Source of the DNA: JALOKP01 sp963800865
GTDB lineage: Bacteria; Acidobacteriota; Polarisedimenticolia; J045
DNA: 64,000 nucleotides
Direction of reading: 5' to 3'
Assembly (NCBI GenBank): GCA_963800865.1
Contig: CAWDCL010000005.1
Location: forward strand, 1 to 64,000
Of this stretch, positions 56,379 to 64,000 are shown piece after piece. Position 1 is the stretch's first letter. Each line of letters begins with the position of its first letter. The notes beneath the pieces were generated by a model. The model had not been told where the DNA came from. It worked only from the letters and a program-made list of their open reading frames with translations, and ran no database searches. Both the position numbers and the translations under genes were made by a program.

Positions 56379-56939
56379 CTAGTCCTGCTTCCTGGCGGGC
56401 GTTGCGGCGGCTTCGGCGGCGGCCTCGGCCGCCTCTTTCTGGGCCCGCGCCCAGGACTGCTGCGCGTCCTCCTCGCCACGCTTGCGCTGCTCGTCCGTCA
56501 GCTCCGAGTGCTTCTGGCAGTCGTCGATCAGCGCCTCTCCCTGGGCCGAATCGACGAGCTCGACGGCGGTGCGCGCCTTGACCCACCCGGGGACCGTCTT
56601 CTGCCGGAAGTAGTAGGTCTTGCCGGCTTCGACTTCCATCTCGGGGACGGCGTTCACGTTCTCCGCCTTCGACCAGAAGATGTACTTGCCCGGCGGCAGG
56701 TAGGCCCAGAAATAGCCGTTCCCGTGGTTCATGCCGAGGAACTGCTCGTTCGCGAAGAAGTACATCGGGACCGCGAACCCCATCCCTGCCGGCCGGGCGA
56801 CGTAGATCAGCGCCGCGTCGGGCTTGACCTCGGCGCGGGGCAGCTTCTCGTCCTTCTCCGCGGCGATGGCGGGCGGCAGCGGGGCGAGCAGTGCAAGGCC
56901 CAGGACTGCGGACGACACCAGGAGCGCTTCTCGTTTCAT
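56379..56939 (-). CDS. DUF2846-domain lipoprotein-like secreted protein
   Basis: A 186-residue protein with a signal peptide (ending PPAIAAEK), then a DUF2846-type beta domain: DAALIYVARPAGMGFAVPMYFFANEQFLGMNHGNGYFWAYLPPGKYIF (residues about 43-92), and a C-terminal Ala/Glu/Lys-rich helix. DUF2846 proteins are exported proteins of unknown function. It overlaps nothing; the next minus-strand gene ends 13 bases upstream, so it is probably part of an envelope operon with the membrane protein and the alpha/beta hydrolase. Confidence 0.75.
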   Translation of the reverse strand: MKREALLVSSAVLGLALLAPLPPAIAAEKDEKLPRAEVKPDAALIYVARPAGMGFAVPMYFFANEQFLGMNHGNGYFWAYLPPGKYIFWSKAENVNAVPEMEVEAGKTYYFRQKTVPGWVKARTAVELVDSAQGEALIDDCQKHSELTDEQRKRGEEDAQQSWARAQKEAAEAAAEAAATPARKQD

Positions 56940-56952
56940 CGACCAGCCCTCC

Positions 56953-57381
56953 TCACTCGCGATAGTACCACCCCGCCACCACCGTCGCGGCGATCGCGCC
57001 GATCCACAGCTCGAGCATCCACCAGAGCGGGAAGCTGCGCGGCGCCGGCGACCAGGTCGCCGTCGCGAAAGCGAGCGGGAAACCGGCCGCGAAGCCGACC
57101 ATCACGCCCAGCCGGAGCGCGGTCCCGAACCCGGGTCCCCAGCCCTCGCGCACCGCGGCGTAGAGCGCGGCGCAGATCAGCGCCAGCACCAGCTCGATCA
57201 CGATCCAGGCGACGGGAAAGAAGCTGTAGCGCGGCTGCTGCAGGAAGTAACCGGCCTGCTGCGCCTCGGGATACTTGCTGCCGAGCACCGCGAGGTTGAT
57301 CACGAGGCCCCACAGAAAGAAGACGATTCCGCCGAGCACACCCCCGACGACGACCCGCTGCGTGTTGATCTGCTTCATCAT
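56953..57381 (-). CDS. small integral membrane protein
   Basis: A 142-residue protein with four hydrophobic segments (VVVGGVLGGIVFFLWGLVINLAVL, WIVIELVLALICAALYAAV, LRLGVMVGFAAGFPLAFATA, LELWIGAIAATVVAG). The start ATG at 57381 (MMKQINT) overlaps the stop of the upstream hydrolase (TGA within ATGATGA). No family is recognised. Overlap with the hydrolase and proximity to the DUF2846 gene indicate a shared envelope function. Confidence 0.7.
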   Translation of the reverse strand: MMKQINTQRVVVGGVLGGIVFFLWGLVINLAVLGSKYPEAQQAGYFLQQPRYSFFPVAWIVIELVLALICAALYAAVREGWGPGFGTALRLGVMVGFAAGFPLAFATATWSPAPRSFPLWWMLELWIGAIAATVVAGWYYRE

Positions 57382-58242
57382 GCCCTCCCTCTCCTCGTGA
57401 TCCTGTCCAGGAAACCGGCGAAGCGCGCGTGCAGCGCCTCGCCTCCCGCTTCCCAGAGATCGATGTGGCCGCCGCCCGGGACCGCGACGAACTCCTTCTC
57501 CCCCGATCCCGCCGCCGCGAATACAGCCCGCCCGCACGCGATCGGGACCGAGAGGTCCGCGTCGCCGTGCAGCACCAGCAGCGGCGCCCGGACCCGCGGT
57601 GCGAGCAGCACCGGCTGATCCTCGCGCGCGGCGACCTCCGGGGCCGGCGCGAGGCGCGCGATCCTCCGCAGGTACCACGGCAGCAGGCTGGTCAGGTGCG
57701 GGACGACCTCGGCGGCGGCGTCGGGCGGGCTCTGCAGGACGATCCCCGCCACTTCGCGCGCGCCGGCGACCGTCAGCGCGGGGCACGACCCGAGCGAGAA
57801 GCCGTAGACCAGGATCGGCCTGCCCGCGATCTCGGGCCGCGCGGCGACCGCGTCGAAGATCGCGACGCCGTCGCCGATCACCGCATCCAGCGAGGCCTCG
57901 CCGTCGCTCGGGCCGAAGCCGCGGTAGTTCACGGCGTAGACATCGAACGGGTGCTGGCGCGCCAGCCAGAGGATGCCGGCGTCCGGCCCGACGATCTCGC
58001 CGTTGCCGCCGAAGTAGAGCACCGCGAGCCGGGCATCCGGGCGCCGGACGGTGACGCCGCGCAGCGTCACGCCGGGGGCCACCGGGACCTCGAGCCGCAC
58101 GTCCGTCCGGCGCCGGCCCGGCCTTGATCCGCGCGCCCGGCATGAGGTGCTCTTCGCGCAGCACGATGACCGGTCCCGCCGCCCGCAGGGCAGCGCTGAC
58201 GCGGCCTCCGTTCTTCGCGCGCGCTTTCGCACCCTCTCGCAC
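57378..58242 (-). CDS. alpha/beta hydrolase (frameshift near 58110)
   Basis: About 288 residues. The main frame carries LAVLYFGGNGEIVGPDAG, VYAVNYRGFGPSDGEASL, ILVYGFSLGSCPALTVAGA (nucleophile Ser in GFSLGS), LLVLHGDADLSVPIACG and PGGGHIDLWEAG (catalytic His). These are features of the hydrolase family often called BEM46-like or serine aminopeptidase. The N-terminal part (AALRAAGPVIVLREEHLMPGARIK) is encoded in the adjacent frame from a GTG at 58242, so one base near 58110 is probably wrong. A membrane-anchored version is not excluded. The substrate is unknown. Confidence 0.75.
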
Positions 58243-58337
58243 GGCCGGTCTCCCCCGCCTCCCTCCGGGAGCGGGAGGCGATCCTACACCGGCGCGCGTC
58301 GTTTGCGGGAAGGCCGCGTGCCCTCTACCCTCCCCCG

Positions 58338-58916
58338 ATGCCCCGAACCTCCCCGGCGCTTCGCGCAGTTCTCGTCCTCGCCGTGTCGTTCCTGACCGCG
58401 GGAGCCCTCGCCATGGCCACCGAGTCCAACTACGCGCCGACCGAGGTCGACGTCATCGAGATCAAGGAGCTTCCAGCGGCCCGGGTCATGGAAGCGGTGG
58501 GCGGCTCCGACTACTTCGAGGGTCGGAACGGGCCATTCATGACGCTGTTCGACTACATCCGCACCAACGACCTCGCGATGACCGTCCCGGTCGAGGCCGA
58601 CCCGCGCCCGGCGCGGATGCGATTCTTCGTCGAGCGCGACCGCACCGGCGAGCTCCCGACCGGAGAGGGCGGCGTGAAGGTGTACGAGCGTCCCGCGCAG
58701 CAGGTCGTCTCGATCGGCCAGCGCGGCGCCTACTCGCGCGAAAGCTACGACGAGGGGCTGGCGAAGCTGCGGGCCTGGCTGGCCGCGCATCCGGAGTACG
58801 CGGCGTCCGGAGAACCCTATGCCGTCTACTGGGACGGGCCGTTCAAGCCGTGGTTCCTCAAGCGCGCCGAGGTGCACATCCCGGTGACGCCGGTACGGCA
58901 GGGATCCGCGCCGTGA
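58338..58916 (+). CDS. SOUL-family heme-binding-like protein, secreted
   Basis: A 192-residue protein with a signal peptide (RAVLVLAVSFLTAGALA), followed by a SOUL domain: PAARVMEAVGGSDYFEGRNGPFMTLFDYI (residues about 47-77), ARMRFFVERDRTG and AYSRESYDEGLAKLRAWLAAH. SOUL proteins bind porphyrins or act by hydrophobic surface; a heme-ligand residue cannot be assigned. The C-terminus (PFKPWFLKRAEVHIPV) is complete. A truncated amidohydrolase start follows 14 bases downstream. Confidence 0.8.
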   Translation: MPRTSPALRAVLVLAVSFLTAGALAMATESNYAPTEVDVIEIKELPAARVMEAVGGSDYFEGRNGPFMTLFDYIRTNDLAMTVPVEADPRPARMRFFVERDRTGELPTGEGGVKVYERPAQQVVSIGQRGAYSRESYDEGLAKLRAWLAAHPEYAASGEPYAVYWDGPFKPWFLKRAEVHIPVTPVRQGSAP

Positions 58917-58930
58917 CTCGAGGAGGAATC

Positions 58931-59074
58931 GTGCGCATCGTTCCCTTGCTCCTGGCGGTCACTTTCTGGCCCGCGCTGCTCGCGCACTTCCGCGTGATCG
59001 ACGGGACCGGGGCTCCGCCGCTGGACGATCGCAACGTGATCGTCGAGAACGGGAAGATCGCGGCGATCGTCTAG
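58931..59074 (+). pseudogene. truncated amidohydrolase: N-terminal fragment
   Basis: A GTG at 58931 with a perfect AGGAGG ahead opens a 47-residue frame: a signal-like hydrophobic stretch and then HFRVIDGTGAPPLDDRNVIVENGKIAAIV, the first beta-strands of an amidohydrolase. It stops with TAG at 59072-59074, inside the convergent gene. The metal-binding HxH and all catalytic domains are absent from the downstream sequence, so only a fragment is left, although its translation signals are intact. Confidence 0.7.
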
Positions 59075-59847
59075 TCGATCCCGAACCCGGCCATCTGGCC
59101 CGGGTCTCCCATGAGCCAGAGCCCGTACTCGCCGGGCTTGAGCTCCTTCTTCGGCTTGTACTCCCAGACGCCGGCTTCCTTCTCGACGATCTCGCACTCG
59201 ACCAGGTTGTCCTTGTCGGGCGCGTTCATCCGCTTGTTTGCCCACCATCCCATGTTGCCGAGCTTGACCGAACGCACGTCGTCACCTTCGTCCGGCTTGG
59301 CAGTGACGAGGAAATACCGGCCCTTCGGGGGCCGCGCGGTGTAGATCCGGAGGCTCGGTTGGCGGCCCGTCGTGCGCACCGTGGCCTTCAGCCCCTCGAA
59401 GTTGCTGAAGATGAGGACGGTGACGAAGGCATAGGTCGAACTGACCGTCCCCGGCACCATGTCCAGCTCGGTCTCGCCCCCATCCGGGGCGACGAGAAAG
59501 ATGCTCCCCTCCAGGGGCCTCGCGGGCGCCGGCGCGGCCGCGGGCGGAGGAGCGGCCGGCGCGGTGGCCTTCCTGAGCATCGCGGCGATCACGTCGTTCC
59601 CGACACCGTCGGCCTTGAGGCGTTCGAGATCCGGGACGTCCAGCTGGAAATCGATCGCCGCCGACTGCTCGATCTTCGCGATGATCACGGCGTCGCCGAG
59701 GCCCAGCTTCGCCATCTGCACGACGTCGTCGTTGGTCAGGGGTTTCTGCCCCTCCGTCTGCGCGACGGCGAAGGAGCCGGCGGCCGCGACGACACCGAGA
59801 GCCAGGCCCACCAGCAGGGAACGGAGGCAGGAGCGCGAACGGATCAT
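59071..59847 (-). CDS. secreted protein of unknown function with SHOCT-like N-terminal motif
   Basis: A 258-residue protein. A signal peptide (ending SFAVAQTEG) is followed by LTNDDVVQMAKLGLGDAVIIAKIEQS and LERLKADGVGNDVIAAML, a short helical repeat common in secreted proteins of some Acidobacteriota. The C-terminal half has FLVAPDGGETELDM and GEYGLWLMGDPGQMAGFG, which resembles beta-sandwich domains without a known function. Residues about 92-108 are Ala/Pro-rich. The start ATG at 59847 has GGGAGGACC ahead. It ends over the truncated amidohydrolase frame. No catalytic motif is apparent. Confidence 0.6.
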   Translation of the reverse strand: MIRSRSCLRSLLVGLALGVVAAAGSFAVAQTEGQKPLTNDDVVQMAKLGLGDAVIIAKIEQSAAIDFQLDVPDLERLKADGVGNDVIAAMLRKATAPAAPPPAAAPAPARPLEGSIFLVAPDGGETELDMVPGTVSSTYAFVTVLIFSNFEGLKATVRTTGRQPSLRIYTARPPKGRYFLVTAKPDEGDDVRSVKLGNMGWWANKRMNAPDKDNLVECEIVEKEAGVWEYKPKKELKPGEYGLWLMGDPGQMAGFGID

Positions 59848-60077
59848 CACTGGTCCTCCCCTCGATACGGACGGTGCCTGGAGCTTACTCCCGTTTCGAA
59901 GGCGAGGACCGGGTGCCGGAGGTCCCGCCGGCTCTCCCCACCCCGACCCGTCGATCGCGACCTCTCCGTCGCTCTCGAGTCGCCTACCCGGGCGTCCCGA
60001 CCTTCGGAGGTGGGCGCGAAAGCCGAGGACGTCCCCGAAGCGTTGCGCGAATGTGCCCTGTCGTACGAGGCCGACTC

Positions 60078-61354
60078 CTAACGCACCAGCAGCATCCCGA
60101 TCACGACCGCCGCCGCGATCACCGCCGTCGCCAGCGCGATCTTGCGCTTGAGCGGCGCGGCCCCGAGCGCCAGCACGTAGCCCCCCTTGACCAGCGTGTT
60201 GGACAGGGCCCCGATCGCGATCGCCAGCGCCGCTGTCCGCCCGTCGCCGCTCTCCCCGGCGTACCTCGTCATCGAGAGCGTGATCGCGTCGACGTCGGTC
60301 AGGCCGGCCAGGGCCGCGACGGCGTAGAAGCCCTTTCCCGGCGCGTGGAGCTCGACCAGCCGGACCACCAGCAGCACGGCCGCGAAGAAGAGCGCGAACT
60401 TGACCGCCTCGGTCAGGCTGAAGGGGTTCTTCAGGACCAGTTCCTTGGAGTGCGCCTGCCCCTCGGCAGCACTCTGCCGCCAGGCCAGCGCGATCATCGC
60501 CAGCGTCGCCACCGCGGCGGCGACGAAGGGCGGGAGGACCGTGACGACGAACGACGCGTCGACGATCGCGACCAGCGCCACGACCCGGAGCGCCATCACG
60601 AACCAGGCGATCAGGATCCCCAGCGAGAGCGTCGAGGCCTGGTGCGGCTCGTCGCGGCTCTGCCGGGCGAAGGTCAGCGTCACGGCGGTCGACGAGACGA
60701 GGCCGCCGGCCAGCGCGGTGATCGCGGTGCCGCGCTCGGAGCCGAGCCACCGCACCGCGACGTAGCCGACCAGCGAGATCGACGGAGATCAGCACGACCA
60801 GCAGCCAGAGCTTCTAGCGGGTTGATCGCGCCCCACGGGTCGATCGCCCGGTCCGGGAGCAGCGGCAGCACGATGAACGACGCGACCAGCAGCTTGACCC
60901 CGGCGTAGATGTCGTCGGTCCCGATCTTCGCCACCAGCCGGTGCAGCGGCTCCTTGAAGGCGAGCACCGCGGAGGTGGCGATGCCGAGCGCCACCGCGAT
61001 CTCCGGGTGGCCGAGCAGGCAGACCCCGCCCAGCAGGCAGACGACGACCGCCGCGACCTCCGTGGTCATGCCGTAGAAGCGCGGGTTGCGCAGGCCCTGG
61101 ATCGCGTAGCCGGCGACCACGCCGAGCGCGACCGCGAGCAGCGCCGCGATCAGGATCCAGGGCGAGCCGAGGACCTGCGTCAGCCAGCCGCCGACGGCCC
61201 CGGTCATCGCGATCAGGATGAAGGTCCGCAGCCCGCCGACGCCAATGTCCCCCTCGATCTCCTTCTTCTTCTCGCGCTCGAGCCCGACCAGCGCGCCGAT
61301 CGCCAGGGCGATCGCGAAGTTGCGGATGACGAGCAGGTCGAGCATGTCGCCCAC
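60078..61354 (-). CDS. DUF4010/MgtC-family membrane protein (two frameshifts)
   Basis: About 425 residues. The N-half is MgtC-like: FAIALAIGALVGLEREKKKE, GGLRTFILIAMTGAVGGWL, MTTEVAAVVVCLLGGVCLLG. The C-half has ERGTAITALAGGLVSSTAVTLTFA, FYAVAALAGLTDVDAITLSMTR and LSNTLVKGGYVLALGA, the DUF4010 signature. The frame changes near 60815 and again near 60785; the sequence KLWLLVVLIS and then SISLVGYVAVRWL bridges both, so two bases are probably wrong in this region. Members are multi-helix proteins thought to be transporters; the substrate is unknown. The next gene, an RND transporter, ends 53 bases upstream. Confidence 0.8.
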
Positions 61355-61406
61355 GGCTCGTGGCTCCTTCCCGCGCCCGTGCAGGGAGCGGGGTCCCGGG
61401 ACGATT

Positions 61407-64000
61407 CTAGTCCCTTGGCCGCGGCCGGGTTCCGGCCGAGCCCCAGGGAATCAGCCGCAGGTCCCGCACCGCCACCGCGTAGAGCGCGGGCACGATCGCG
61501 AAGGTGACCAGCGTCGCCAGCGTCAGCCCGCCCATCTGCGCGTAGCAGAGCGGCTGCCAGAGCGGGCCGCCGCGGCGCGCCAGCGGCACCAGCGCGATCA
61601 CGGTCGCCGCGACCGTGACGACCACCGGCCGCGCCCGCGACCGGACCGCATCGACCAGCGCCGGCACCAGCGCCCGGCCCTCGGCCTCCAGCACCTCGAC
61701 CCGGTCGAACAGCACGATGACGTGGCTGACGATCACGCCGATCAGGCTGGCCAGGCCGAGGAAGGCCATGAAGCCGAACGGTGCGCCGGCGACCCGCAGC
61801 GCGACGAGCGCGCCGGCGACGCCGAAGGGGATCGTGGCGAAGACGAGCAGCGGCTTGCGCGCGCTGCGGAACTGGACCGCCAGCGCGAGCGCGATCAGCA
61901 GCACCGAGACGGCCAGCGCCCGGCCCAGCTGCCTGAAGCCGCGCGCCTGCTCCTCGGCCTCGCCGCCGAACTCGAGCCGGTAGCCTTCCGGGAGCGACCG
62001 CTCGAGCGCGTCGAGCGCCGGCCGCGCCGCGGCCAGCAACTCCGACGGGAAGAGCCCCGGCGCGGGGAAGGCCGCCACGGTGACGACCGGCCGGCCGTCG
62101 CGCCGCGCGCGCGGGAGCCCGGCCTCGGGCGCGGCCGCCGGAGCGTCCGCGGAGCCGGCGTCGACGGCCGATCCGGCCGGAGCCACGACCTTCAGCACGA
62201 GTTCCCGGCTCTCCGCTCCCTCGCCGATCGTGCCCACGGCCAGCTCGACCGGCCCGCGTCCGCGATCCGGTCCGTCGAGGATGCCCCAGTCGTCGCGCAC
62301 CCCCACCGCCGCACCCGACTCCGCAAGCGCCGTCGCGGCCCGCGCGCCGAGGGCCCGGAGCGTCACGGGGTCGGGGCCCGCGATCCGCACCTGCACCGGC
62401 GGCCCGACCGGCTTGCCGATCTCCAGCTCGCGCAGGTCGACGAAGGCGCCGGGGGCCGAGGGGAGCGCGCGCCGCGCCGGCACGACGCTGCGGTCGACGG
62501 CCTCGGGGTCCTCCGCTTCGACCACGACCTGCGCGCGCCCGGGTCGCGGCAGGTCCCGGAACATCGAGAACCAGAAACGGGGGGCGGCGCGGCCGAGGAA
62601 GCTGAGCGTCGCGACCGCGTCCCCCCGCACCGCCGTCTCCGAGGCGTCCGCCAGCCCGCGCGCGGCGGTTCCGTCCGGCGCGACGATGTCGACGTAGAAG
62701 TGGCGGCTCGGGTCGCGCGGGAAGAACTGCGACCGCAGCCCCCCCAGCGCCCACGCGCAGGAAGCGACGAGCAGGAGCACCGCCGTCGCGAGCACGGCCC
62801 AGCGCCGCTCGACGATCGCCTCCACGGCATCGCCGAGCCGGCTCGAGATGCGGCTCGGCTGCATGCGCAGGCGGCCGCCCGCGCCGAGGTGGCTGGCGAA
62901 GAGCGGCACGAAGCTCATCGAGACGAATCGCGAGGCGACCAGCGACGCGGTGACGACGATCGGGATCGACCAGATGAACCGCCCGAGGAGACCGCGCACG
63001 ACGAGCAGCGGGAGGTAGGCGACGACGTTGGTCAGCGTGGCGTAGAGAATCGCGCGCGACAGGTCGACCGGCCCGCGCCAGGCCGCCTCGCGCGCGGGTT
63101 CGCCGCGCTCCACGCGGCGCTGCGCGGCGTCGGCCGCCACGACGGGGTCGTCCACCAGCAGGCCGAGCGCCAGGATCAGGCTGCCGATCGAGACCTGCTG
63201 CAGGTCGACGCCGACGAGCCGCATCACGATGAACGTCAGGGCGAGCGTCACCGGGATCGCGAGCGCCAGCACCGCCGCGCTGCGCCAGCCCCGGAACCCG
63301 ATCAGCGCGACCGCCACCACCAGGGCCACCGCTTCCAGCAGGCTGGACGAGAAGAGCGCGAGCGCCCCGCGCACCTCGCGCGCCTCGTCGGTCACGGCAC
63401 GGACGGTCACGCCGGCCGGCAGCCCGGCGGCGGCGGCGGTCAGCACGGCTTCGACGCCCTGGCGGAACGGCCCTGCGCCGACCGAGGGGTCGCGATAGAC
63501 GGCCAGCGTCGCGGCCGGGGTGCGCACCCACGCTCCGCTTGCCGGGTCGCGGCGGCCGAGCAGTTGCCGCGGTCCGCCGCCGGCATCGACGCGGAGGTCG
63601 GCGATGTCCCGCACCAGCAGCGGCGTACCGAAGGGCCCGAGCCCGATCGGCGCGTTCAGGAGTTCCTCGGCATCGCGGAACGGCAGCGCGGGCGGTTCGG
63701 CGCGGTACTCCACGACGCCGCCGGGCGCGGCCAGCCCGCGCTCGACGAGCAGGTCGCGGATCGCGGGCTCCGGGAGGCCCAGCGCGACGCGGCGCTCCGG
63801 GTCGATCTCCAGCAGCAGCCGTTCGCCCCGGGCGCCGCTGCGCTCGACGCGGGCCACCCCGGGGACCTTCGCCAGCGCTCCCGCCAGCTCCCGCGCGGCC
63901 GCGTCGATCGCGCGCTCCCCCGCGGGGCCCGCGGGCCCCGCGACCGCGAGCAGCAGCGAAGCGGATTCCCCCGAGTCCAGCGCGATGAAGAGCGGTCCGG
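61407..64000 (-). CDS. RND-family efflux permease (N-terminus outside window)
   Basis: The minus-strand frame is open from the right window edge to the stop at 61407 (about 864 residues seen). It includes porter-like sequence (ALAKVPGVARVE, RDIADLRVDAGGG), membrane segments LEAVALVVAVALIGFRGWRSAAVLAL and VSIGSLILALGLLVDDPVVAADAA (the equivalent of the TM4 acidic motif of RND pumps), and a second half with LLVFATIPFGVAGALVALRVAGAPFGFMAFLGLASLIGVIVSH. The family exports drugs, metals or lipids with a proton motive force. The first part of the protein and any periplasmic adaptor are beyond the edge. Confidence 0.9.
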   Translation of the reverse strand, partial: GPLFIALDSGESASLLLAVAGPAGPAGERAIDAAARELAGALAKVPGVARVERSGARGERLLLEIDPERRVALGLPEPAIRDLLVERGLAAPGGVVEYRAEPPALPFRDAEELLNAPIGLGPFGTPLLVRDIADLRVDAGGGPRQLLGRRDPASGAWVRTPAATLAVYRDPSVGAGPFRQGVEAVLTAAAAGLPAGVTVRAVTDEAREVRGALALFSSSLLEAVALVVAVALIGFRGWRSAAVLALAIPVTLALTFIVMRLVGVDLQQVSIGSLILALGLLVDDPVVAADAAQRRVERGEPAREAAWRGPVDLSRAILYATLTNVVAYLPLLVVRGLLGRFIWSIPIVVTASLVASRFVSMSFVPLFASHLGAGGRLRMQPSRISSRLGDAVEAIVERRWAVLATAVLLLVASCAWALGGLRSQFFPRDPSRHFYVDIVAPDGTAARGLADASETAVRGDAVATLSFLGRAAPRFWFSMFRDLPRPGRAQVVVEAEDPEAVDRSVVPARRALPSAPGAFVDLRELEIGKPVGPPVQVRIAGPDPVTLRALGARAATALAESGAAVGVRDDWGILDGPDRGRGPVELAVGTIGEGAESRELVLKVVAPAGSAVDAGSADAPAAAPEAGLPRARRDGRPVVTVAAFPAPGLFPSELLAAARPALDALERSLPEGYRLEFGGEAEEQARGFRQLGRALAVSVLLIALALAVQFRSARKPLLVFATIPFGVAGALVALRVAGAPFGFMAFLGLASLIGVIVSHVIVLFDRVEVLEAEGRALVPALVDAVRSRARPVVVTVAATVIALVPLARRGGPLWQPLCYAQMGGLTLATLVTFAIVPALYAVAVRDLRLIPWGSAGTRPRPRD

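Overview
This is a very GC-rich (roughly 70%) bacterial window with large secreted, Cys- and Asp-rich multidomain proteins, MopE-type metal-binding repeats, thrombospondin type-3 repeats, a tricorn-type protease, a two-component regulator with a beta-propeller sensor, and many short interspersed palindromes. That mix suggests a large-genome soil or sediment bacterium of the Acidobacteriota or a neighbouring deep lineage. This is an inference from gene content; the window has no rRNA or marker gene that fixes the phylum. Many genes carry isolated frameshifts inside conserved domains, so the sequence looks like a draft (probably metagenomic) assembly with indel errors. These are dense in the left 10.9 kb and sparse afterwards.

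Layout. 1-7541 (minus): the 5' part of one giant secreted protein with DNRLRE-type, metallophosphoesterase (two copies), jelly-roll, Cys-rich and LamG modules. 8048-14650 (minus): a protein with two cohesin domains followed by 8 units of a 171-bp and 20 units of a 168-bp MopE-like repeat, ending in a C-terminal domain that recurs in the M4 metallopeptidase at 30.6-34.4 kb. 14651-15481: non-coding, with a series of hairpins. 15.4-17.4 kb: a membrane protein and HTH regulator pair behind a palindromic operator, then undecaprenyl diphosphate synthase. 17.6-21.3 kb: a small lipoprotein, a cytochrome c, a Tat-exported asparaginase-2 family enzyme and an HtrA protease. 21.3-23.6 kb: a small island with palindromic repeats, a RelB/ParE-like toxin-antitoxin pair, a PIN-domain remnant and a DUF4143 ATPase.

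23.6-37.8 kb: a SNF2/SWIM helicase, a secreted beta-helix protein, an NmrA-like oxidoreductase, the M4 peptidase, a secreted alpha/beta hydrolase and a small secreted partner. 37.8-46.3 kb: a second DUF4143 ATPase, then an apparent operon of an AMP-ligase/ACP/PlsC fusion, a 14-blade propeller histidine kinase and a NarL-type regulator, followed by a lone receiver protein. 46.3-56.4 kb: an RluA-type pseudouridine synthase, an M28 peptidase, an aminotransferase, and an operon of tricorn protease, gamma-glutamyltransferase and MFS transporter that looks built for peptide breakdown and uptake or export. 56.4-64 kb: small envelope proteins, an alpha/beta hydrolase, a SOUL protein, a truncated amidohydrolase, a DUF4010/MgtC-type membrane protein and the C-terminal part of an RND transporter.

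The most unusual observations are: (i) a REP-like palindrome that supplies the stop codons of two genes and the C-terminus of a third, and that is inserted twice in frame inside the tricorn protease gene; (ii) the two-tier MopE repeat array with a three-unit super-period; (iii) the shared C-terminal domain of two otherwise unrelated secreted proteins; (iv) three genes whose promoters place the transcription start at or next to the ATG; (v) the lipid-activation fusion enzyme coupled to a two-component system.
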